DNA of 64,000 nucleotides from Oleiphilus messinensis (GTDB taxonomy: Bacteria; Pseudomonadota; Gammaproteobacteria; Pseudomonadales; Oleiphilaceae): contig NZ_CP021425.1 of assembly GCF_002162375.1 (NCBI RefSeq), forward strand, positions 2,477,501 to 2,541,500, read 5' to 3'. The notes beneath the pieces were generated by a model that was not told the DNA's origin, made no database searches, and was given only the letters and a program-made list of their open reading frames with translations. This document shows, in pieces, positions 30,129 to 40,147 of this stretch (the first letter of the stretch is position 1; every line of letters starts with the position of its first letter). The translations under genes were made by a program, and so were the position numbers.

Positions 30129-30205
30129 CGGGGTATAGCGCAGTCTGGTAGCGCGCCTGCTTTGGGAGCAGGATGTCGGGAGTTCGAATCTCTCTACCCC
30201 GACCA
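30129..30205 (+). tRNA. tRNA-Pro (anticodon UGG)
   Basis: A 77-nt cloverleaf: acceptor CGGGGTA pairs with TACCCCG, followed by ACCA. The anticodon loop is TTTGGGA (anticodon TGG) and the T-loop is TTCGAAT. The CCA end is encoded. First of four tRNAs in one likely transcript. Confidence 0.97.
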
Positions 30206-30227
30206 ATCTATTCGAGCAAGGGTGCGA

Positions 30228-30304
<77 letters not shown>

Positions 30305-30378
30305 TATTTAGCGCATTCTGGTTGGTTTCGATGCTTGTTGTAAGTCTTTATAGGCGGTTTTAAGTAAAGTGTTTTTGT

Positions 30379-30455
30379 GGTGGGCGTAGCTCAGTTGGTA
30401 GAGCCCAGGATTGTGACTCCTGTGGTCGAGGGTTCGATCCCCTTCGTCCACCCCA
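30379..30455 (+). tRNA. tRNA-His (anticodon GUG)
   Basis: A 77-nt cloverleaf including the extra 5' G(-1) opposite C73, the hallmark of tRNA-His. Acceptor GTGGGCG pairs with CGTCCAC with one G-U pair; the anticodon loop is TTGTGAC (GTG). CCA is encoded. Confidence 0.97.
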
Positions 30456-30592
30456 ATTTTTCCTCTCGTGTTTGGCATACTCTCTGTTTCAGATCATTTG
30501 TATCGTCAGAGGTTGGGAGCAGTCAAATATGAACCTCAAGCGCACTCGGTAACGGAACGAGTGTTCGAGTTGGGGAGTTCAAAAAGGTATAT

Positions 30593-30677
30593 GCGAAAGT
30601 GGCGGAACTGGTAGACGCGCTGGATTTAGGTTCCAGTGGGGCAACCCGTGAGAGTTCGAGTCTCTCCTTTCGTACCA
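30593..30677 (+). tRNA. tRNA-Leu (anticodon UAG)
   Basis: An 85-nt class II tRNA with a long variable arm (TGGGGCAACCCG). Acceptor GCGAAAG pairs with CTTTCGT (G1-U72), then ACCA. The anticodon loop is TTTAGGT (TAG), reading CUN codons. Confidence 0.96.
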
Positions 30678-30806
30678 TGTCTTATGCTGCTCACAAATTT
30701 CTCAAATTTTTATCTCTTAAAGCTTGCGATCTTTTGAGTAGGCTCTTACCATTTTGTGCCCCGAGTTTTTGTAAGGTAAGTTAAAGAATATTTTTGAGGA
30801 CATCCC

Positions 30807-32144
30807 ATGCAAGTTTCAATCGAAGCGACCTCCAATATCGAACGTAAAATGACAATTGGAGTGCCTTCCAGCCAAGTCGAACAAGAAGTAGAAAAAAGGT
30901 TGCAACGAACGGCAAGAACTGTTCGTCTGAATGGTTTTAGGCCCGGTAAAGTTCCAATGAATGTAGTGCGTCGTCGCTTCGGTGATGATGTTCGCCAAGA
31001 AGTTTTGGGTGAGGTAATGCGCAATGCTTATGTAGAGGCATTGGAGCAAGAAAAAATTAATCCTGCTGGTTATCCCCAATTCGAAGCGAAACAACTGGAA
31101 TCTGGTCAGGATTTAGAGTTTGTTGCGACGTTTGAAGTTTATCCTGAAATCGAGTTGGCCGATTTGAGTGCTATTGCTGTAGAAAAGCAGGTTGCTGAAA
31201 TTGCTGATGCTGACGTTGATAACATGCTGGATGTGCTGCAGAATCAAAGTGCTACTTTCGAGGAAGTGTCTCGTAAATCCAAGGACGGTGATGTTCTGAC
31301 TTTGGATTACAAGGGGATTATCGATGGTGAGGCATTCGAAGGCGGCACGGCTGAAGAATCCAAGATTACCCTGGGTAAAGGTCAGATGATTCCTGGCTTT
31401 GAAGATGGCCTGGTTGGTATGGGAGCAGGTGATGAAGGGGCGCTTGAGCTTTCGTTCCCGGATGATTACCACGCAGAAAACCTTGCTGGCAAAGCGGTCA
31501 CTTTTGAAGTGAAAGTGCACAAAGTTGAAGAGCCTGTTCTGCCGGAACTGAATGCAGAATTCTTCGAAAAGTACGGTGTCAAAGATGTTGATGAGGCTGG
31601 ATTCAAAGCTGAAATCAAGAAAAACATGGAGCGCGAACTCAAGCAAGCGACCCGTAACAAGGTTAAGCAGAGTGTTGTTGACCAATTAATCGCGACGAAT
31701 GAGTTTGCCGTACCGGCCTCATTGATTGATTCTGAAGTGGATCGTATGCGCCAGGATGCATTCCGCCAATTCGGTGGTGGTATGGGGGGCAATATGAAAG
31801 CTTCAGATTTGCCGGCTGAGTTGTTCAAGGGGCAGGCGGAAAACCGAGTGAAAACAGGGTTGCTGTTCAATGAATTGATTGCCAAAAATGAGCTTAAGGT
31901 AGATGAATCACTGGTTGACGCTCGAATCGAAGAGATGGCTGCGACCTATGAAGATCCGAGTGAAGTCATTGCATGGTATAAGTCAAATCCTGATCAACGC
32001 TCGCAAATTGAGGGTGTGGTGTTGGAAGACATGGTTATTGACTTTGTGCTTGAAAACGCGCAAGTTACTGAGAACACAGTAAGTTATGAAGAAGCTGTCA
32101 AGCCACCATCTCAAGCGCCTCAGGCTGCAAAAGAGTCTGAATAA
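30807..32144 (+). CDS. tig: Trigger factor
   Basis: A ribosome-bound chaperone with peptidyl-prolyl isomerase activity, 445 residues. The N-terminal ribosome-binding domain has the signature GFRPGKVPMNVV; the FKBP-type domain is at about 160-245 (GDVLTLDYKGIIDGEAFEGG); the rest is the helical cradle. A TTGAGGAC site precedes the ATG. It is followed by its own terminator before clpP. Confidence 0.97.
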   Translation: MQVSIEATSNIERKMTIGVPSSQVEQEVEKRLQRTARTVRLNGFRPGKVPMNVVRRRFGDDVRQEVLGEVMRNAYVEALEQEKINPAGYPQFEAKQLESGQDLEFVATFEVYPEIELADLSAIAVEKQVAEIADADVDNMLDVLQNQSATFEEVSRKSKDGDVLTLDYKGIIDGEAFEGGTAEESKITLGKGQMIPGFEDGLVGMGAGDEGALELSFPDDYHAENLAGKAVTFEVKVHKVEEPVLPELNAEFFEKYGVKDVDEAGFKAEIKKNMERELKQATRNKVKQSVVDQLIATNEFAVPASLIDSEVDRMRQDAFRQFGGGMGGNMKASDLPAELFKGQAENRVKTGLLFNELIAKNELKVDESLVDARIEEMAATYEDPSEVIAWYKSNPDQRSQIEGVVLEDMVIDFVLENAQVTENTVSYEEAVKPPSQAPQAAKESE

Positions 32145-32167
32145 GCTCTGCAGATAGTCTACACTTG

Positions 32168-32197
32168 AAAACAGCCGGAACATTTTCCGGCTGTTTT
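32168..32197 (+). terminator. Rho-independent terminator after tig
   Basis: A 13-bp stem AAAACAGCCGGAA / TTCCGGCTGTTTT (32168-32180 and 32185-32197) with a CATT loop and a terminal T-run. It separates tig from clpP. Confidence 0.9.
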
Positions 32198-32279
32198 GCG
32201 TTTAGCGTTGTAATTTGTAATCATGGTGGCTTGTACGAATTGCCATGGTGGCATTTTCATTGAGGAGAGATTTGTAATT

Positions 32280-32936
32280 ATGGCCATTAAAAATCACATG
32301 GGTTCGGTAGGCGCCATCTCACAAGGAACCGACATTACCGCTTCTGGTCTTATACCGATGGTGATCGAGCAAACAGCTCGCGGAGAACGGTCATTCGATA
32401 TCTATTCCCGTCTTTTGAAAGAGCGGGTGATTTTCATGGTAGGTCAAGTGGAAGACCACATGGCGAACCTGATTGTGGCTCAGTTATTGTTTCTGGAATC
32501 CGAAAATCCTGATAAAGATATTCATTTGTATATTAATTCCCCTGGTGGTTCAGTGACGGCGGGTTTGTCGATATACGATACCATGCAGTTTATAAAGCCT
32601 GATGTTTCGACAATGTGTATCGGGCAGGCTGCAAGTATGGGGGCATTATTGCTCGCCGGTGGGGCTGCTGGTAAACGTTATTGCTTGCCACACTCTCGTA
32701 TGATGATTCATCAGCCTTTAGGTGGTTTCCAGGGTCAGGCAACAGATATTGAGATTCATACTAAAGAAATTTTGACTATTCGTGATAAGCTGAACAAAAT
32801 ACTGTCTAGCCACACGGGTCAGAGCATCGATACGATTGCTAAAGATACTGACCGTGATAATTTTATGAACGGTGAAACCGCCGTTGAATATGGATTGATT
32901 GATGCCGTACTTGATAAACGCGGCAATAATAATTAA
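32280..32936 (+). CDS. clpP: ATP-dependent Clp protease proteolytic subunit
   Basis: The ClpP serine protease that forms a tetradecamer with ClpX or ClpA. Catalytic residues are Ser119 in [11 protein letters not shown] and His144 in MIHQPLGG, with the aspartate in the following helix region. The ATG at 32280, with a GAGGAGA site, is preferred over an in-frame start at 32223 that adds an unrelated cysteine-rich stretch. It is 218 residues before propeptide removal. Confidence 0.97.
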   Translation: MAIKNHMGSVGAISQGTDITASGLIPMVIEQTARGERSFDIYSRLLKERVIFMVGQVEDHMANLIVAQLLFLESENPDKDIHLYINSPGGSVTAGLSIYDTMQFIKPDVSTMCIGQAASMGALLLAGGAAGKRYCLPHSRMMIHQPLGGFQGQATDIEIHTKEILTIRDKLNKILSSHTGQSIDTIAKDTDRDNFMNGETAVEYGLIDAVLDKRGNNN

Positions 32937-32952
32937 TACTTAGTGAGAGAAT

Positions 32953-32996
32953 AAAAAAGATTGGCGTTGGGTTTTCTTCCCCGCCAGTCGTTTTTT
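32953..32996 (+). terminator. Terminator-like attenuator between clpP and clpX
   Basis: GATTGGCG (32959-32966) can pair with CGCCAGTC (32982-32989), with an inner GGG/CCC helix and a flanking A-run opposite TTTTTT (32991-32996). The U-run ends right before the clpX ribosome-binding site, so it may cut read-through and set the ClpP:ClpX ratio. Confidence 0.65.
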
Positions 32997-33009
32997 AAGA
33001 GGTAAGCTA

Positions 33010-34293
33010 ATGTCTGACGGAAAAAACGGTAAAGGCGAAGATAACGGAAAGTTGCTTTACTGTTCGTTTTGTGGAAAAAGCCAGCATGAAGTCAGAAAAT
33101 TGATTGCAGGCCCCTCAGTGTTTATTTGCGATGAGTGTGTTGATTTATGTAACGACATCATTCGTGAAGAGATTCATGAGAACAGCACGGAAGAGAGTAG
33201 TGATAGACTGCCCACACCTCGGGAGATTAAAGAGACTCTCGACGAATATGTCATCGGGCAGGAAAGAGCGAAGATCGTATTGTCTGTCGCTGTTTATAAT
33301 CACTATAAACGTTTGCGATATGATGACAAGAAAACAGAAATAGAGCTGGGTAAGAGTAATATCCTCCTCATTGGTCCTACGGGGAGTGGTAAAACACTGC
33401 TTGCAGAGACACTGGCTCGATTGCTGAACGTACCCTTTACAATTGCGGACGCAACTACACTCACGGAAGCCGGGTATGTGGGGGAGGATGTCGAAAACAT
33501 CATTCAGAAGCTTTTGCAAAAGTGTGACTATGATGTCGAGAAAGCGCAGCGTGGCATTGTCTACATTGATGAGATAGACAAGATCTCTCGTAAGTCAGAC
33601 AATCCTTCGATTACCCGGGACGTGTCTGGTGAAGGTGTGCAGCAGGCACTGTTGAAGTTAATTGAAGGTACAATTGCATCAGTGCCTCCTCAAGGTGGTC
33701 GCAAACATCCACAGCAAGAGTTTTTGCAGGTCGATACGGCAAATATATTGTTTATCTGTGGTGGTGCATTTGCCGGTTTGGATAAGGTTATTCGAGACCG
33801 CTCTGAGAAGAGTAGTATCGGTTTTGCCGCGACCGTGAAGAGCAAAGAAGATTCGAAAAGCGTTGGTGCTACCCTTAAAGAGGTGGAAACCGAGGATCTA
33901 GTAAAATACGGTCTGATTCCGGAATTCGTGGGGCGGCTGCCAGTTGTTGCGACCCTGGATGAATTGGATCAGGATGCCCTCATTCAAATTTTGACAGAGC
34001 CCAAAAACTCCCTCACCAAACAGTATCAAAAGCTTTTTGAAATGGAAGGTGTGGAGATTGATTTCCGCGAAGACGCATTGCGCGCAGTGGCAACCAAGGC
34101 TATGGAGCGTAAAACAGGTGCTCGAGGATTGCGGTCTATCTTGGAGGCCGTATTGCTTGAGACTATGTATCACATTCCTTCAGAAGATAACGTGTCAAAA
34201 GTTGTTATTGACCAGACAGTTATCAATGGAGAGTCTGATCCTATCAAGATATACGAAAGCACAGATCAGCCAAAAGCTGTACCTGAAGATTGA
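33010..34293 (+). CDS. clpX: ATP-dependent Clp protease ATP-binding subunit ClpX
   Basis: A AAA+ unfoldase of 427 residues that feeds ClpP. The N-terminal C4 zinc domain (YCSFCGK...[10 protein letters not shown]) is followed by Walker A GPTGSGKT, Walker B VYIDEIDK, the pore loop GYVGED and the sensor-2 region GARGLRSI. The ATG follows AAGAGGTAAG closely. A strong terminator closes the clpP-clpX unit. Confidence 0.97.
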   Translation: MSDGKNGKGEDNGKLLYCSFCGKSQHEVRKLIAGPSVFICDECVDLCNDIIREEIHENSTEESSDRLPTPREIKETLDEYVIGQERAKIVLSVAVYNHYKRLRYDDKKTEIELGKSNILLIGPTGSGKTLLAETLARLLNVPFTIADATTLTEAGYVGEDVENIIQKLLQKCDYDVEKAQRGIVYIDEIDKISRKSDNPSITRDVSGEGVQQALLKLIEGTIASVPPQGGRKHPQQEFLQVDTANILFICGGAFAGLDKVIRDRSEKSSIGFAATVKSKEDSKSVGATLKEVETEDLVKYGLIPEFVGRLPVVATLDELDQDALIQILTEPKNSLTKQYQKLFEMEGVEIDFREDALRAVATKAMERKTGARGLRSILEAVLLETMYHIPSEDNVSKVVIDQTVINGESDPIKIYESTDQPKAVPED

Positions 34294-34324
34294 TTGTCAT
34301 GTGCTCATTTCATAGCTAGTCTTT

Positions 34325-34351
34325 AAAAAAGAACCTTCGGGTTCTTTTTTT
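34325..34351 (+). terminator. Rho-independent terminator after clpX
   Basis: AAAAAAGAACC and GGTTCTTTTTT form a hairpin closed by a stable TTCG tetraloop, followed by further T residues. Confidence 0.92.
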
Positions 34352-34392
34352 GTTTTTACAGACCCTGGCACCTCCCTAATTTACGTTTCAGA

Positions 34393-34420
34393 CTTGTAAT
34401 TAAAAAAACTTGCCCCATTA
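34393..34420 (+). promoter_or_regulatory. Sigma-32 (heat-shock) type promoter of lon
   Basis: CTTGTAA (34393-34399), a 13-bp spacer, then CCCCATTA (34413-34420). This is close to the heat-shock consensus CTTGAAA-N13/15-CCCCATNT and lies about 115 bp before the lon start. Lon is a known heat-shock gene. Confidence 0.7.
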
Positions 34421-34533
34421 ATTACAACAGACCCATAATTAAGAAGCCTTCAAGCATATTGATGGTTTCCAAAAGAACTCTATTACACTGAATGGCTTTG
34501 CCCAAAAGGATAAAGCCCATCGAGGTAACCTAT

Positions 34534-36963
34534 ATGACGATTGAGAAAAATACGGAAGCTTTAACCGATCAAGAAATGCCGATGCTTCCATTGCGGGACG
34601 TCGTTGTCTTTCCGCATATGGTGATCCCGTTATTTGTGGGGAGATCGAAATCGATTAAAGCCCTGGATTTGGCGATGGAGTCATCAAAAGAAATCGTTTT
34701 GGTTGCTCAAAAAGATGCGGCAGAAGAAGATCCCGGAGTTAAAGACATCTACACCGTAGGCACTGTGGCGACTATTTTACAATTGCTGAAGCTACCAGAT
34801 GGAACGGTGAAGGTTCTGGTTGAAGGTGGGAAGCGTGTTCAAATAGACGAGATCACCGACGGTGAGTATCTCCGGGCCGTCGTAAGCGAAATCCCAGAGA
34901 AACCGGTGTCCGAGTCAGATAATGATGCCTTGGTGCGTACGCTGTCCTCCGAGTTTGAGAAATATGGAAAAGTAAGTAAAAAGGTGCCGGTTGAAATTAT
35001 CAAGTCGCTCAGCGGAATAGAAGATGTAGTCCGCCTAGTGGATACAATCGCGGCACACCTTGAACTGAAAATTTCAGACAAGCAGGAATTGCTTGAAGAA
35101 TTTAGCGTTGCAGAAAGAGTCGATATGCTCTTGGGCCGAATTGAAGGCGAAATGGATCTTATCCAGGTCGAGCGCCGTATTCGTGGTCGCGTGAAAAAGC
35201 AAATGGAAAAAAGTCAGAGAGAGTATTATCTCAATGAGCAGATGAAAGCCATCCAGAAGGAAATGGGGGCTTTGGGTGATAATGCCAGCGAGTTTGAGGA
35301 GATAGAAAACAAGATTGTCTCCAGCGGTATGCCCGAAGAAGCTAAGACAAAAGCTGACAATGAGCTGAACAAGCTTAAGATGATGTCTCCCATGTCGGCT
35401 GAAGCGACGGTTGTTCGAGGTTACATTGAATGGCTGACCAACCTCCCATGGAAAAAACGCAGCAAAGTTCGTCATGATATTGATAAAGCTCGAGAAATTC
35501 TGGAAGAGGATCATTTCGGGCTGGAAGAGGTTAAAGAGCGAATACTTGAGTTTCTTGCGGTACAAAGCCGAGTTAAAAAACTAAAAGGCCCGGTCTTGTG
35601 TCTCGTGGGGCCACCTGGTGTTGGTAAAACGTCTCTGGGGCAGTCTATTGCCCGGGCGACTAACCGTAAGTACACACGAATGGCCTTAGGGGGTGTTCGG
35701 GATGAAGCTGAAATCAGAGGGCATCGACGCACCTATATTGGTTCCATGCCGGGGAAGCTGATTCAAAAAATGTCAAAGGTTGGTGTTAAGAATCCGCTCT
35801 TCCTGTTAGATGAAATTGACAAAATGGGCATGGATCACCGTGGAGATCCTGCATCCGCGCTACTTGAAGTGCTGGATCCCGAGCAAAACCACACATTTAG
35901 CGACCATTATCTGGAAGTGGATTACGATCTTTCGGACGTCATGTTTGTGTGTACATCAAACTCGATGAATATTCCACCTGCGCTGCAAGATCGCATGGAG
36001 ATTATCCGTATTCCCGGTTATACCGAAGATGAAAAGGTTAAAATTTCTGAACGGTACCTGATCCCCAAACAGTTTCAGCAGAATGGGTTGAAAAAATCTG
36101 AATTGGTGATTTCCGAAGCCGCGATTCGGGATTTGATCCGTTTTTACACCAAAGAGGCTGGAGTTCGCGGGTTGGAGCGAGAAATCGCTAAAGTTTGCCG
36201 CAAAGTGGTGAAACAAAATCTTCTAGCCAAGAAAAACGGAAAAATTGAAATTGGTCCGGATGTTCTGGAGGATTACTCCGGAGTGCGCAAGTTCAATTAT
36301 GGTGTCGCGGAACAGGAGGATCGCGTTGGTCAGGTAACAGGGTTGGCCTGGACCCAGGTGGGAGGCGAGTTATTGACCATTGAATGTGCTGCAGTGAATG
36401 GTAAAGGCAAAGTAATCAAAACCGGGTCCCTGGGTGATGTTATGCAGGAGTCTATCCAGGCGGCGATGACCGTTGTTAGAAGTCGCAGCGCAATGTTAGG
36501 GCTCGAAGATGACTTCCATGAGAAAAGTGATATTCACATTCATGTGCCGGAAGGGGCAACGCCCAAAGATGGCCCAAGTGCTGGTATTGCCATGTGCACT
36601 GCGTTAGTCTCATCGTTTACGGGAGTTCCGGTTCGAAAGGATGTTGCAATGACGGGTGAGATTACCCTAAGAGGGCAAGTTCTGGCGATAGGTGGACTCA
36701 AAGAGAAGCTGCTTGCCGCGCATCGGGGCGGGATTAAAACAGTATTGATTCCGGATGACAATCAAAAAGATTTGAAAGAAATTCCGGAAAATATAAAGGA
36801 ATCCCTAGAGATCGTTCCTGTTAAATGGATTGATGAGGTATTGGATCTCGCTCTGGTTTATATGCCTAAAGGTGGCAAAGATGCAGAAGGTGCACAAAAA
36901 AAACACAGTTCAAGCAAGTCTGAGGACACAAATGACGTTAATGACAGAATAAACACACATTAA
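34534..36963 (+). CDS. lon: ATP-dependent protease Lon
   Basis: A homo-oligomeric AAA+ serine protease that removes damaged and regulatory proteins. The N-terminal LON domain begins [21 protein letters not shown]; Walker A is [11 protein letters not shown]; Walker [10 protein letters not shown]; the catalytic serine is in DGPSAGIAM and the lysine in the segment [15 protein letters not shown]. The ATG at 34534 with a GAGGT site is chosen over one at 34492, giving 809 residues. The last 35 residues are a polar tail ([20 protein letters not shown]...). Confidence 0.97.
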   Translation: MTIEKNTEALTDQEMPMLPLRDVVVFPHMVIPLFVGRSKSIKALDLAMESSKEIVLVAQKDAAEEDPGVKDIYTVGTVATILQLLKLPDGTVKVLVEGGKRVQIDEITDGEYLRAVVSEIPEKPVSESDNDALVRTLSSEFEKYGKVSKKVPVEIIKSLSGIEDVVRLVDTIAAHLELKISDKQELLEEFSVAERVDMLLGRIEGEMDLIQVERRIRGRVKKQMEKSQREYYLNEQMKAIQKEMGALGDNASEFEEIENKIVSSGMPEEAKTKADNELNKLKMMSPMSAEATVVRGYIEWLTNLPWKKRSKVRHDIDKAREILEEDHFGLEEVKERILEFLAVQSRVKKLKGPVLCLVGPPGVGKTSLGQSIARATNRKYTRMALGGVRDEAEIRGHRRTYIGSMPGKLIQKMSKVGVKNPLFLLDEIDKMGMDHRGDPASALLEVLDPEQNHTFSDHYLEVDYDLSDVMFVCTSNSMNIPPALQDRMEIIRIPGYTEDEKVKISERYLIPKQFQQNGLKKSELVISEAAIRDLIRFYTKEAGVRGLEREIAKVCRKVVKQNLLAKKNGKIEIGPDVLEDYSGVRKFNYGVAEQEDRVGQVTGLAWTQVGGELLTIECAAVNGKGKVIKTGSLGDVMQESIQAAMTVVRSRSAMLGLEDDFHEKSDIHIHVPEGATPKDGPSAGIAMCTALVSSFTGVPVRKDVAMTGEITLRGQVLAIGGLKEKLLAAHRGGIKTVLIPDDNQKDLKEIPENIKESLEIVPVKWIDEVLDLALVYMPKGGKDAEGAQKKHSSSKSEDTNDVNDRINTH

Positions 36964-36976
36964 TGCACTTCATGTC

Positions 36977-37006
36977 TTGACACATCTTTTGCTGTGTTGG
37001 TATAAC
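36977..37006 (+). promoter_or_regulatory. Sigma-70 promoter of hupB
   Basis: TTGACA (36977-36982), 18-bp spacer, TATAAC (37001-37006). It would produce a leader of about 165 nt before hupB. Confidence 0.7.
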
Positions 37007-37177
37007 GGTACCCGTCTTCAAGCCCCGAATTTAAAGGGTTTGAGAGGATAATAAGTTCCGGTTTAGTCTGGACGATTAATAAATCGGAACTAAAATAAAA
37101 GCTCTTTTGTACAAAATTTCTGTGATCAATGTCGTTGGGAGTTTTGTAAGTGAATCTAAAAATCTAAGGGGTTTAGT

Positions 37178-37450
37178 GTGAATAAATCTGAGTTAATTGA
37201 TGCGATCGCAGCATCAGCAGATATTTCCAAAGCTGCTGCAGGACGTGCTCTCGATTCCATGGTGTCTTCTATTACAGATGCGCTGAAAGAAGGTGATCAG
37301 GTTACGTTAATCGGTTTTGGAACTTTTGCTGTTAAGAAACGCGCTGCTCGTACCGGTCGAAACCCACAAACTGGTGCAGAAATCAAGATCGCTGAAGCGA
37401 ACGTACCGAGCTTTAAAGCAGGTAAAGCGTTGAAAGACGCGGTTAATTGA
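37178..37450 (+). CDS. hupB: DNA-binding protein HU-beta
   Basis: A 90-residue nucleoid protein of the HU/IHF fold: [21 protein letters not shown] at the start, [21 protein letters not shown] for the DNA-binding arm, and [14 protein letters not shown] at the end. The start codon is GTG at 37178 with an AAGGGG site. Its place after lon is conserved. Confidence 0.97.
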   Translation: MNKSELIDAIAASADISKAAAGRALDSMVSSITDALKEGDQVTLIGFGTFAVKKRAARTGRNPQTGAEIKIAEANVPSFKAGKALKDAVN

Positions 37451-37562
37451 TAAATTTATAAAGCGATCCTCACTTGTTTTAACTTTTTCGATATCTGTTC
37501 CGGGGCAGTACTAGACAAAGTTAATGCTGGAGAAGAAAGCTATAAGTCGGAATCTCGGCTGG

Positions 37563-37589
37563 GGCGCATTGTCAAAAATGCGCCTTTTT
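37563..37589 (+). terminator. Rho-independent terminator after hupB
   Basis: GGCGCATT (37563-37570) pairs with AATGCGCC (37577-37584) around a 6-nt loop, followed by TTTTT. It lies about 110 bp after the hupB stop and before ppiD. Confidence 0.88.
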
Positions 37590-37667
37590 CATTTCAGTCA
37601 GTTTTTAAATTAAACATTGTTTCTCATGACTCTACAGTAATACTGAGAACGTTTAGGCGGAACTAAA

Positions 37668-39557
37668 ATGCTTCAAGATATAAGGGATAATGCCCAAGGT
37701 ACCATTGCAAAAGTCATTGTGGGGTTGATCGTAATTACTTTTGCGCTATTTGGGGTCGAGTCGATAGTCGGTGGTCTGGGTGGCGAGCCCGAAGTGGCGA
37801 CAGTCAATGGTGAGGAAATTACCGAAGTTGAGTTTAACCGTGCTGTAGAGTTGGATCGCAGACAGATACTCAGTCGAATGGGAGAGAACGCAGACCCGAA
37901 CTTGATTGATGAGCAAGGACTTAAAAAACGCGTTTTAGAGCGTCTGATTGAGGAAGCGGTTCTGCTGCAGTATGCAGATGAGCGAAATATGGATATTTCC
38001 GATGTGCAGATTAAAGCTGAAATTCAGAAAATGCCGGACTTTCAGGTAGACGGTAAATTTTCAAATGAACGATTTTTGAGTGCAATCCGGTCCCTTGGGA
38101 TGACCACGAACGACTTCGTTTTATGGTTGAAAAAGCGCTTTCTATTGGCACAACAGAATAGTTCCATAGTTCAGAGTTCTTTTTATACTCAATCAGAATT
38201 GCAACAGATTCTGAATATAGACCGACAGTCCCGGGATGTTGCGTTGGTTCTGATAAAAGCGGATGAGGCCGGTGATTTAGTTGAGGTTACTGACTCAGAA
38301 ATAAACGCATTTTACGAAGAAAATAAAGAACGTTACAAAACCCCTGAGCAACTGTCCATTGATTACGTTTTATTAGATCGTAATGCTTTACTTGATGAGA
38401 TCCAAATATCGGATGAAGAATTACAGACTCGATTTCAGGAAAGTCGTGACTCCATGGTGAAATCAGAAGAACGTAAATCCTCTCATATATTGATCGAGGT
38501 GTCCGATAATCGTGATGAGTCGGAAGCGGAGAAAGTTGCACAGGATGTCAAGAGTCAGCTGGATGATGGGGCTTCGTTCGAGTCGCTTGTTGAGCAATAT
38601 TCTGATGATTTAGGATCCAAGTCGGATGCTGGAAATCTTGGTTTTGCCAAGCGGGGAGACCTGGTACCTGAGTATGAGGATGTTTTGTTTTCCATGTCCA
38701 GCCCGGGCATGATCTCCAGTCCGGTTAAATCAGAGTACGGATACCACATTATCAGGTTGGATGAAGTTGGAGAGGCCTCCTTGCCTGAGTTTGAGGAGGT
38801 TGCGGAGCAACTTACTTTAAGTTTGAAACTGGAAAAAATCGATAAAGTTTACGCGGAGAAAAGCGAGAAGTTAGCTGACATCAGTTACGCTGCAGCAAAC
38901 CTGGATGAACCCTCCAAAGAGTTGGCTATACCGGTTCAAAAGGCGACGCTGACCCGTTCCAATAATGAAGTTCCCGAGTTTGATCACCCTAAATTGATTA
39001 ATTCTGCATTCTCTAAAGAGGTTCTGGAGGAAGGTTACAATAGTAAGTTGATCGAATTAAGCAAGGATAAGGCGGTGGTGATTCACGTAAATCAGCATCA
39101 ACCCGAATCCTATCAAAGCCTTGAAGAGATTCGCCCCGAAATCGAGGCGGATTTAAAGGTTGCCAAGCGTGCAAAATACGTTCTGGAAAAAGGGCGAACC
39201 CTGGTTAAAGCCTTATCTGAAGGTCAGTCTTTACAAGCGGTTGAAGGGTATACAGAGTTGAGTTGGGATGTTAAGTCTGACGTTCAGCGCAATAGTGTAG
39301 CCTTGCCTCCTGTCGTTGTTGAAAAGCTCTTCGCACTGAAGCAACCCGCTGAAGGATCTTCAACATTTGGCGGGATTCAGTTGAAAAATGGTGACTTTTA
39401 TGCAATTCGTATCGATGCGATTAATTCTACAGCAGCAGATGTGTCCGAAACTGATAAGTCGCAATTGGCGAGATTGTTGGGACAGCAACTGGGGAATCAG
39501 GATTTCGAGTTGTTGAAGGAGATAATGGTAAACACCGCAGAGATTGAAAAAATATAG
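37668..39557 (+). CDS. ppiD: Peptidyl-prolyl cis-trans isomerase D (SurA N-domain, parvulin)
   Basis: An inner-membrane-anchored periplasmic folding factor, 629 residues. One transmembrane helix (about 14-33) is followed by a SurA-like chaperone domain (VATVNGEEITEVEFNRAV onward) and a parvulin domain at about 265-360 (SSHILIEV, GFAKRGDLVPEYEDVLFSM, SEYGYHIIRL). The C-terminal region is poorly conserved in the family. It follows hupB as in E. coli and Pseudomonas. Confidence 0.95.
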   Translation: MLQDIRDNAQGTIAKVIVGLIVITFALFGVESIVGGLGGEPEVATVNGEEITEVEFNRAVELDRRQILSRMGENADPNLIDEQGLKKRVLERLIEEAVLLQYADERNMDISDVQIKAEIQKMPDFQVDGKFSNERFLSAIRSLGMTTNDFVLWLKKRFLLAQQNSSIVQSSFYTQSELQQILNIDRQSRDVALVLIKADEAGDLVEVTDSEINAFYEENKERYKTPEQLSIDYVLLDRNALLDEIQISDEELQTRFQESRDSMVKSEERKSSHILIEVSDNRDESEAEKVAQDVKSQLDDGASFESLVEQYSDDLGSKSDAGNLGFAKRGDLVPEYEDVLFSMSSPGMISSPVKSEYGYHIIRLDEVGEASLPEFEEVAEQLTLSLKLEKIDKVYAEKSEKLADISYAAANLDEPSKELAIPVQKATLTRSNNEVPEFDHPKLINSAFSKEVLEEGYNSKLIELSKDKAVVIHVNQHQPESYQSLEEIRPEIEADLKVAKRAKYVLEKGRTLVKALSEGQSLQAVEGYTELSWDVKSDVQRNSVALPPVVVEKLFALKQPAEGSSTFGGIQLKNGDFYAIRIDAINSTAADVSETDKSQLARLLGQQLGNQDFELLKEIMVNTAEIEKI

Positions 39558-39611
39558 GTTATATATCCGGTTATTATCTTCGCACGGATTACCGAACCAC
39601 CAGGAAACGCG

Positions 39612-39633
39612 CCCGGCTATGCCGGGTTTTTTT
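39612..39633 (+). terminator. Rho-independent terminator after ppiD
   Basis: CCCGGC (39612-39617) and GCCGGG (39621-39626) with a TAT loop are followed by seven T residues. Confidence 0.92.
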
Positions 39634-40147
39634 ATGTCAGTGATTAGTGCTCAGTGTACGTGTGTAGTGAGTCAAAACGTTGATATCGCGGTTCCTAATG
39701 TGAACATTGCCACACTAATTTGTGTACTGGTTATCTTTAAAATAAGGTTAAATCCTGTATCTTTATATTACAGTGAGTTACATGAAAGTTGTGCCAAATA
39801 ATAATAGTCAGTAGTGCTTGATGATTTTCAACGGAAAGGATTTTGAGTCGGAAATTGTCAGTATTTTTGATCGATAGTGTGATTGCAAATACAGTCAATG
39901 ACGTACTAAATAGACATAGTGTGTTAATCGAAGTATGTCATAAAGCTATCGTAATTGCTTCGGCAAGGTGCTTTCTCGAGTAAGATCAGGTGGGAGTTCG
40001 GTGTAGGTATATTTCCGTCACCTTGTTGATCTCGGCTCACATGAATAATTTCTTCTATACTACTCTGTTATCTTGTTCAAATTGCAGTTCGTGCAGGATG
40101 TTTTGCGCCCAGCAGAAATTTGAGTAGTTACGTTGTTAACAGAGTAG
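39634..40147. other. Intergenic region before the envelope cluster
   Basis: This 514-bp stretch is AT-rich compared with the flanking genes. I find no open frame with a ribosome-binding site or recognisable product on either strand and no clear stem-loop. It presumably carries the promoter of the four-gene envelope cluster that follows; no single promoter stands out. Confidence 0.5.

Noticed and set aside
30599-30784. Plus-strand open frame beginning MAELVDALDLGSSGATRESS
   Set aside because: It is translated tRNA-Leu, a familiar artefact.
32161-32200. CTTGAAA at 32164-32170 as a heat-shock -35 box for clpP
   Set aside because: It is part of the tig terminator stem and no CCCCAT element follows at the right distance.
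39544-39801. 85-codon plus-strand frame after ppiD
   Set aside because: It overlaps the ppiD end and runs through the ppiD terminator hairpin; no ribosome-binding site is present.
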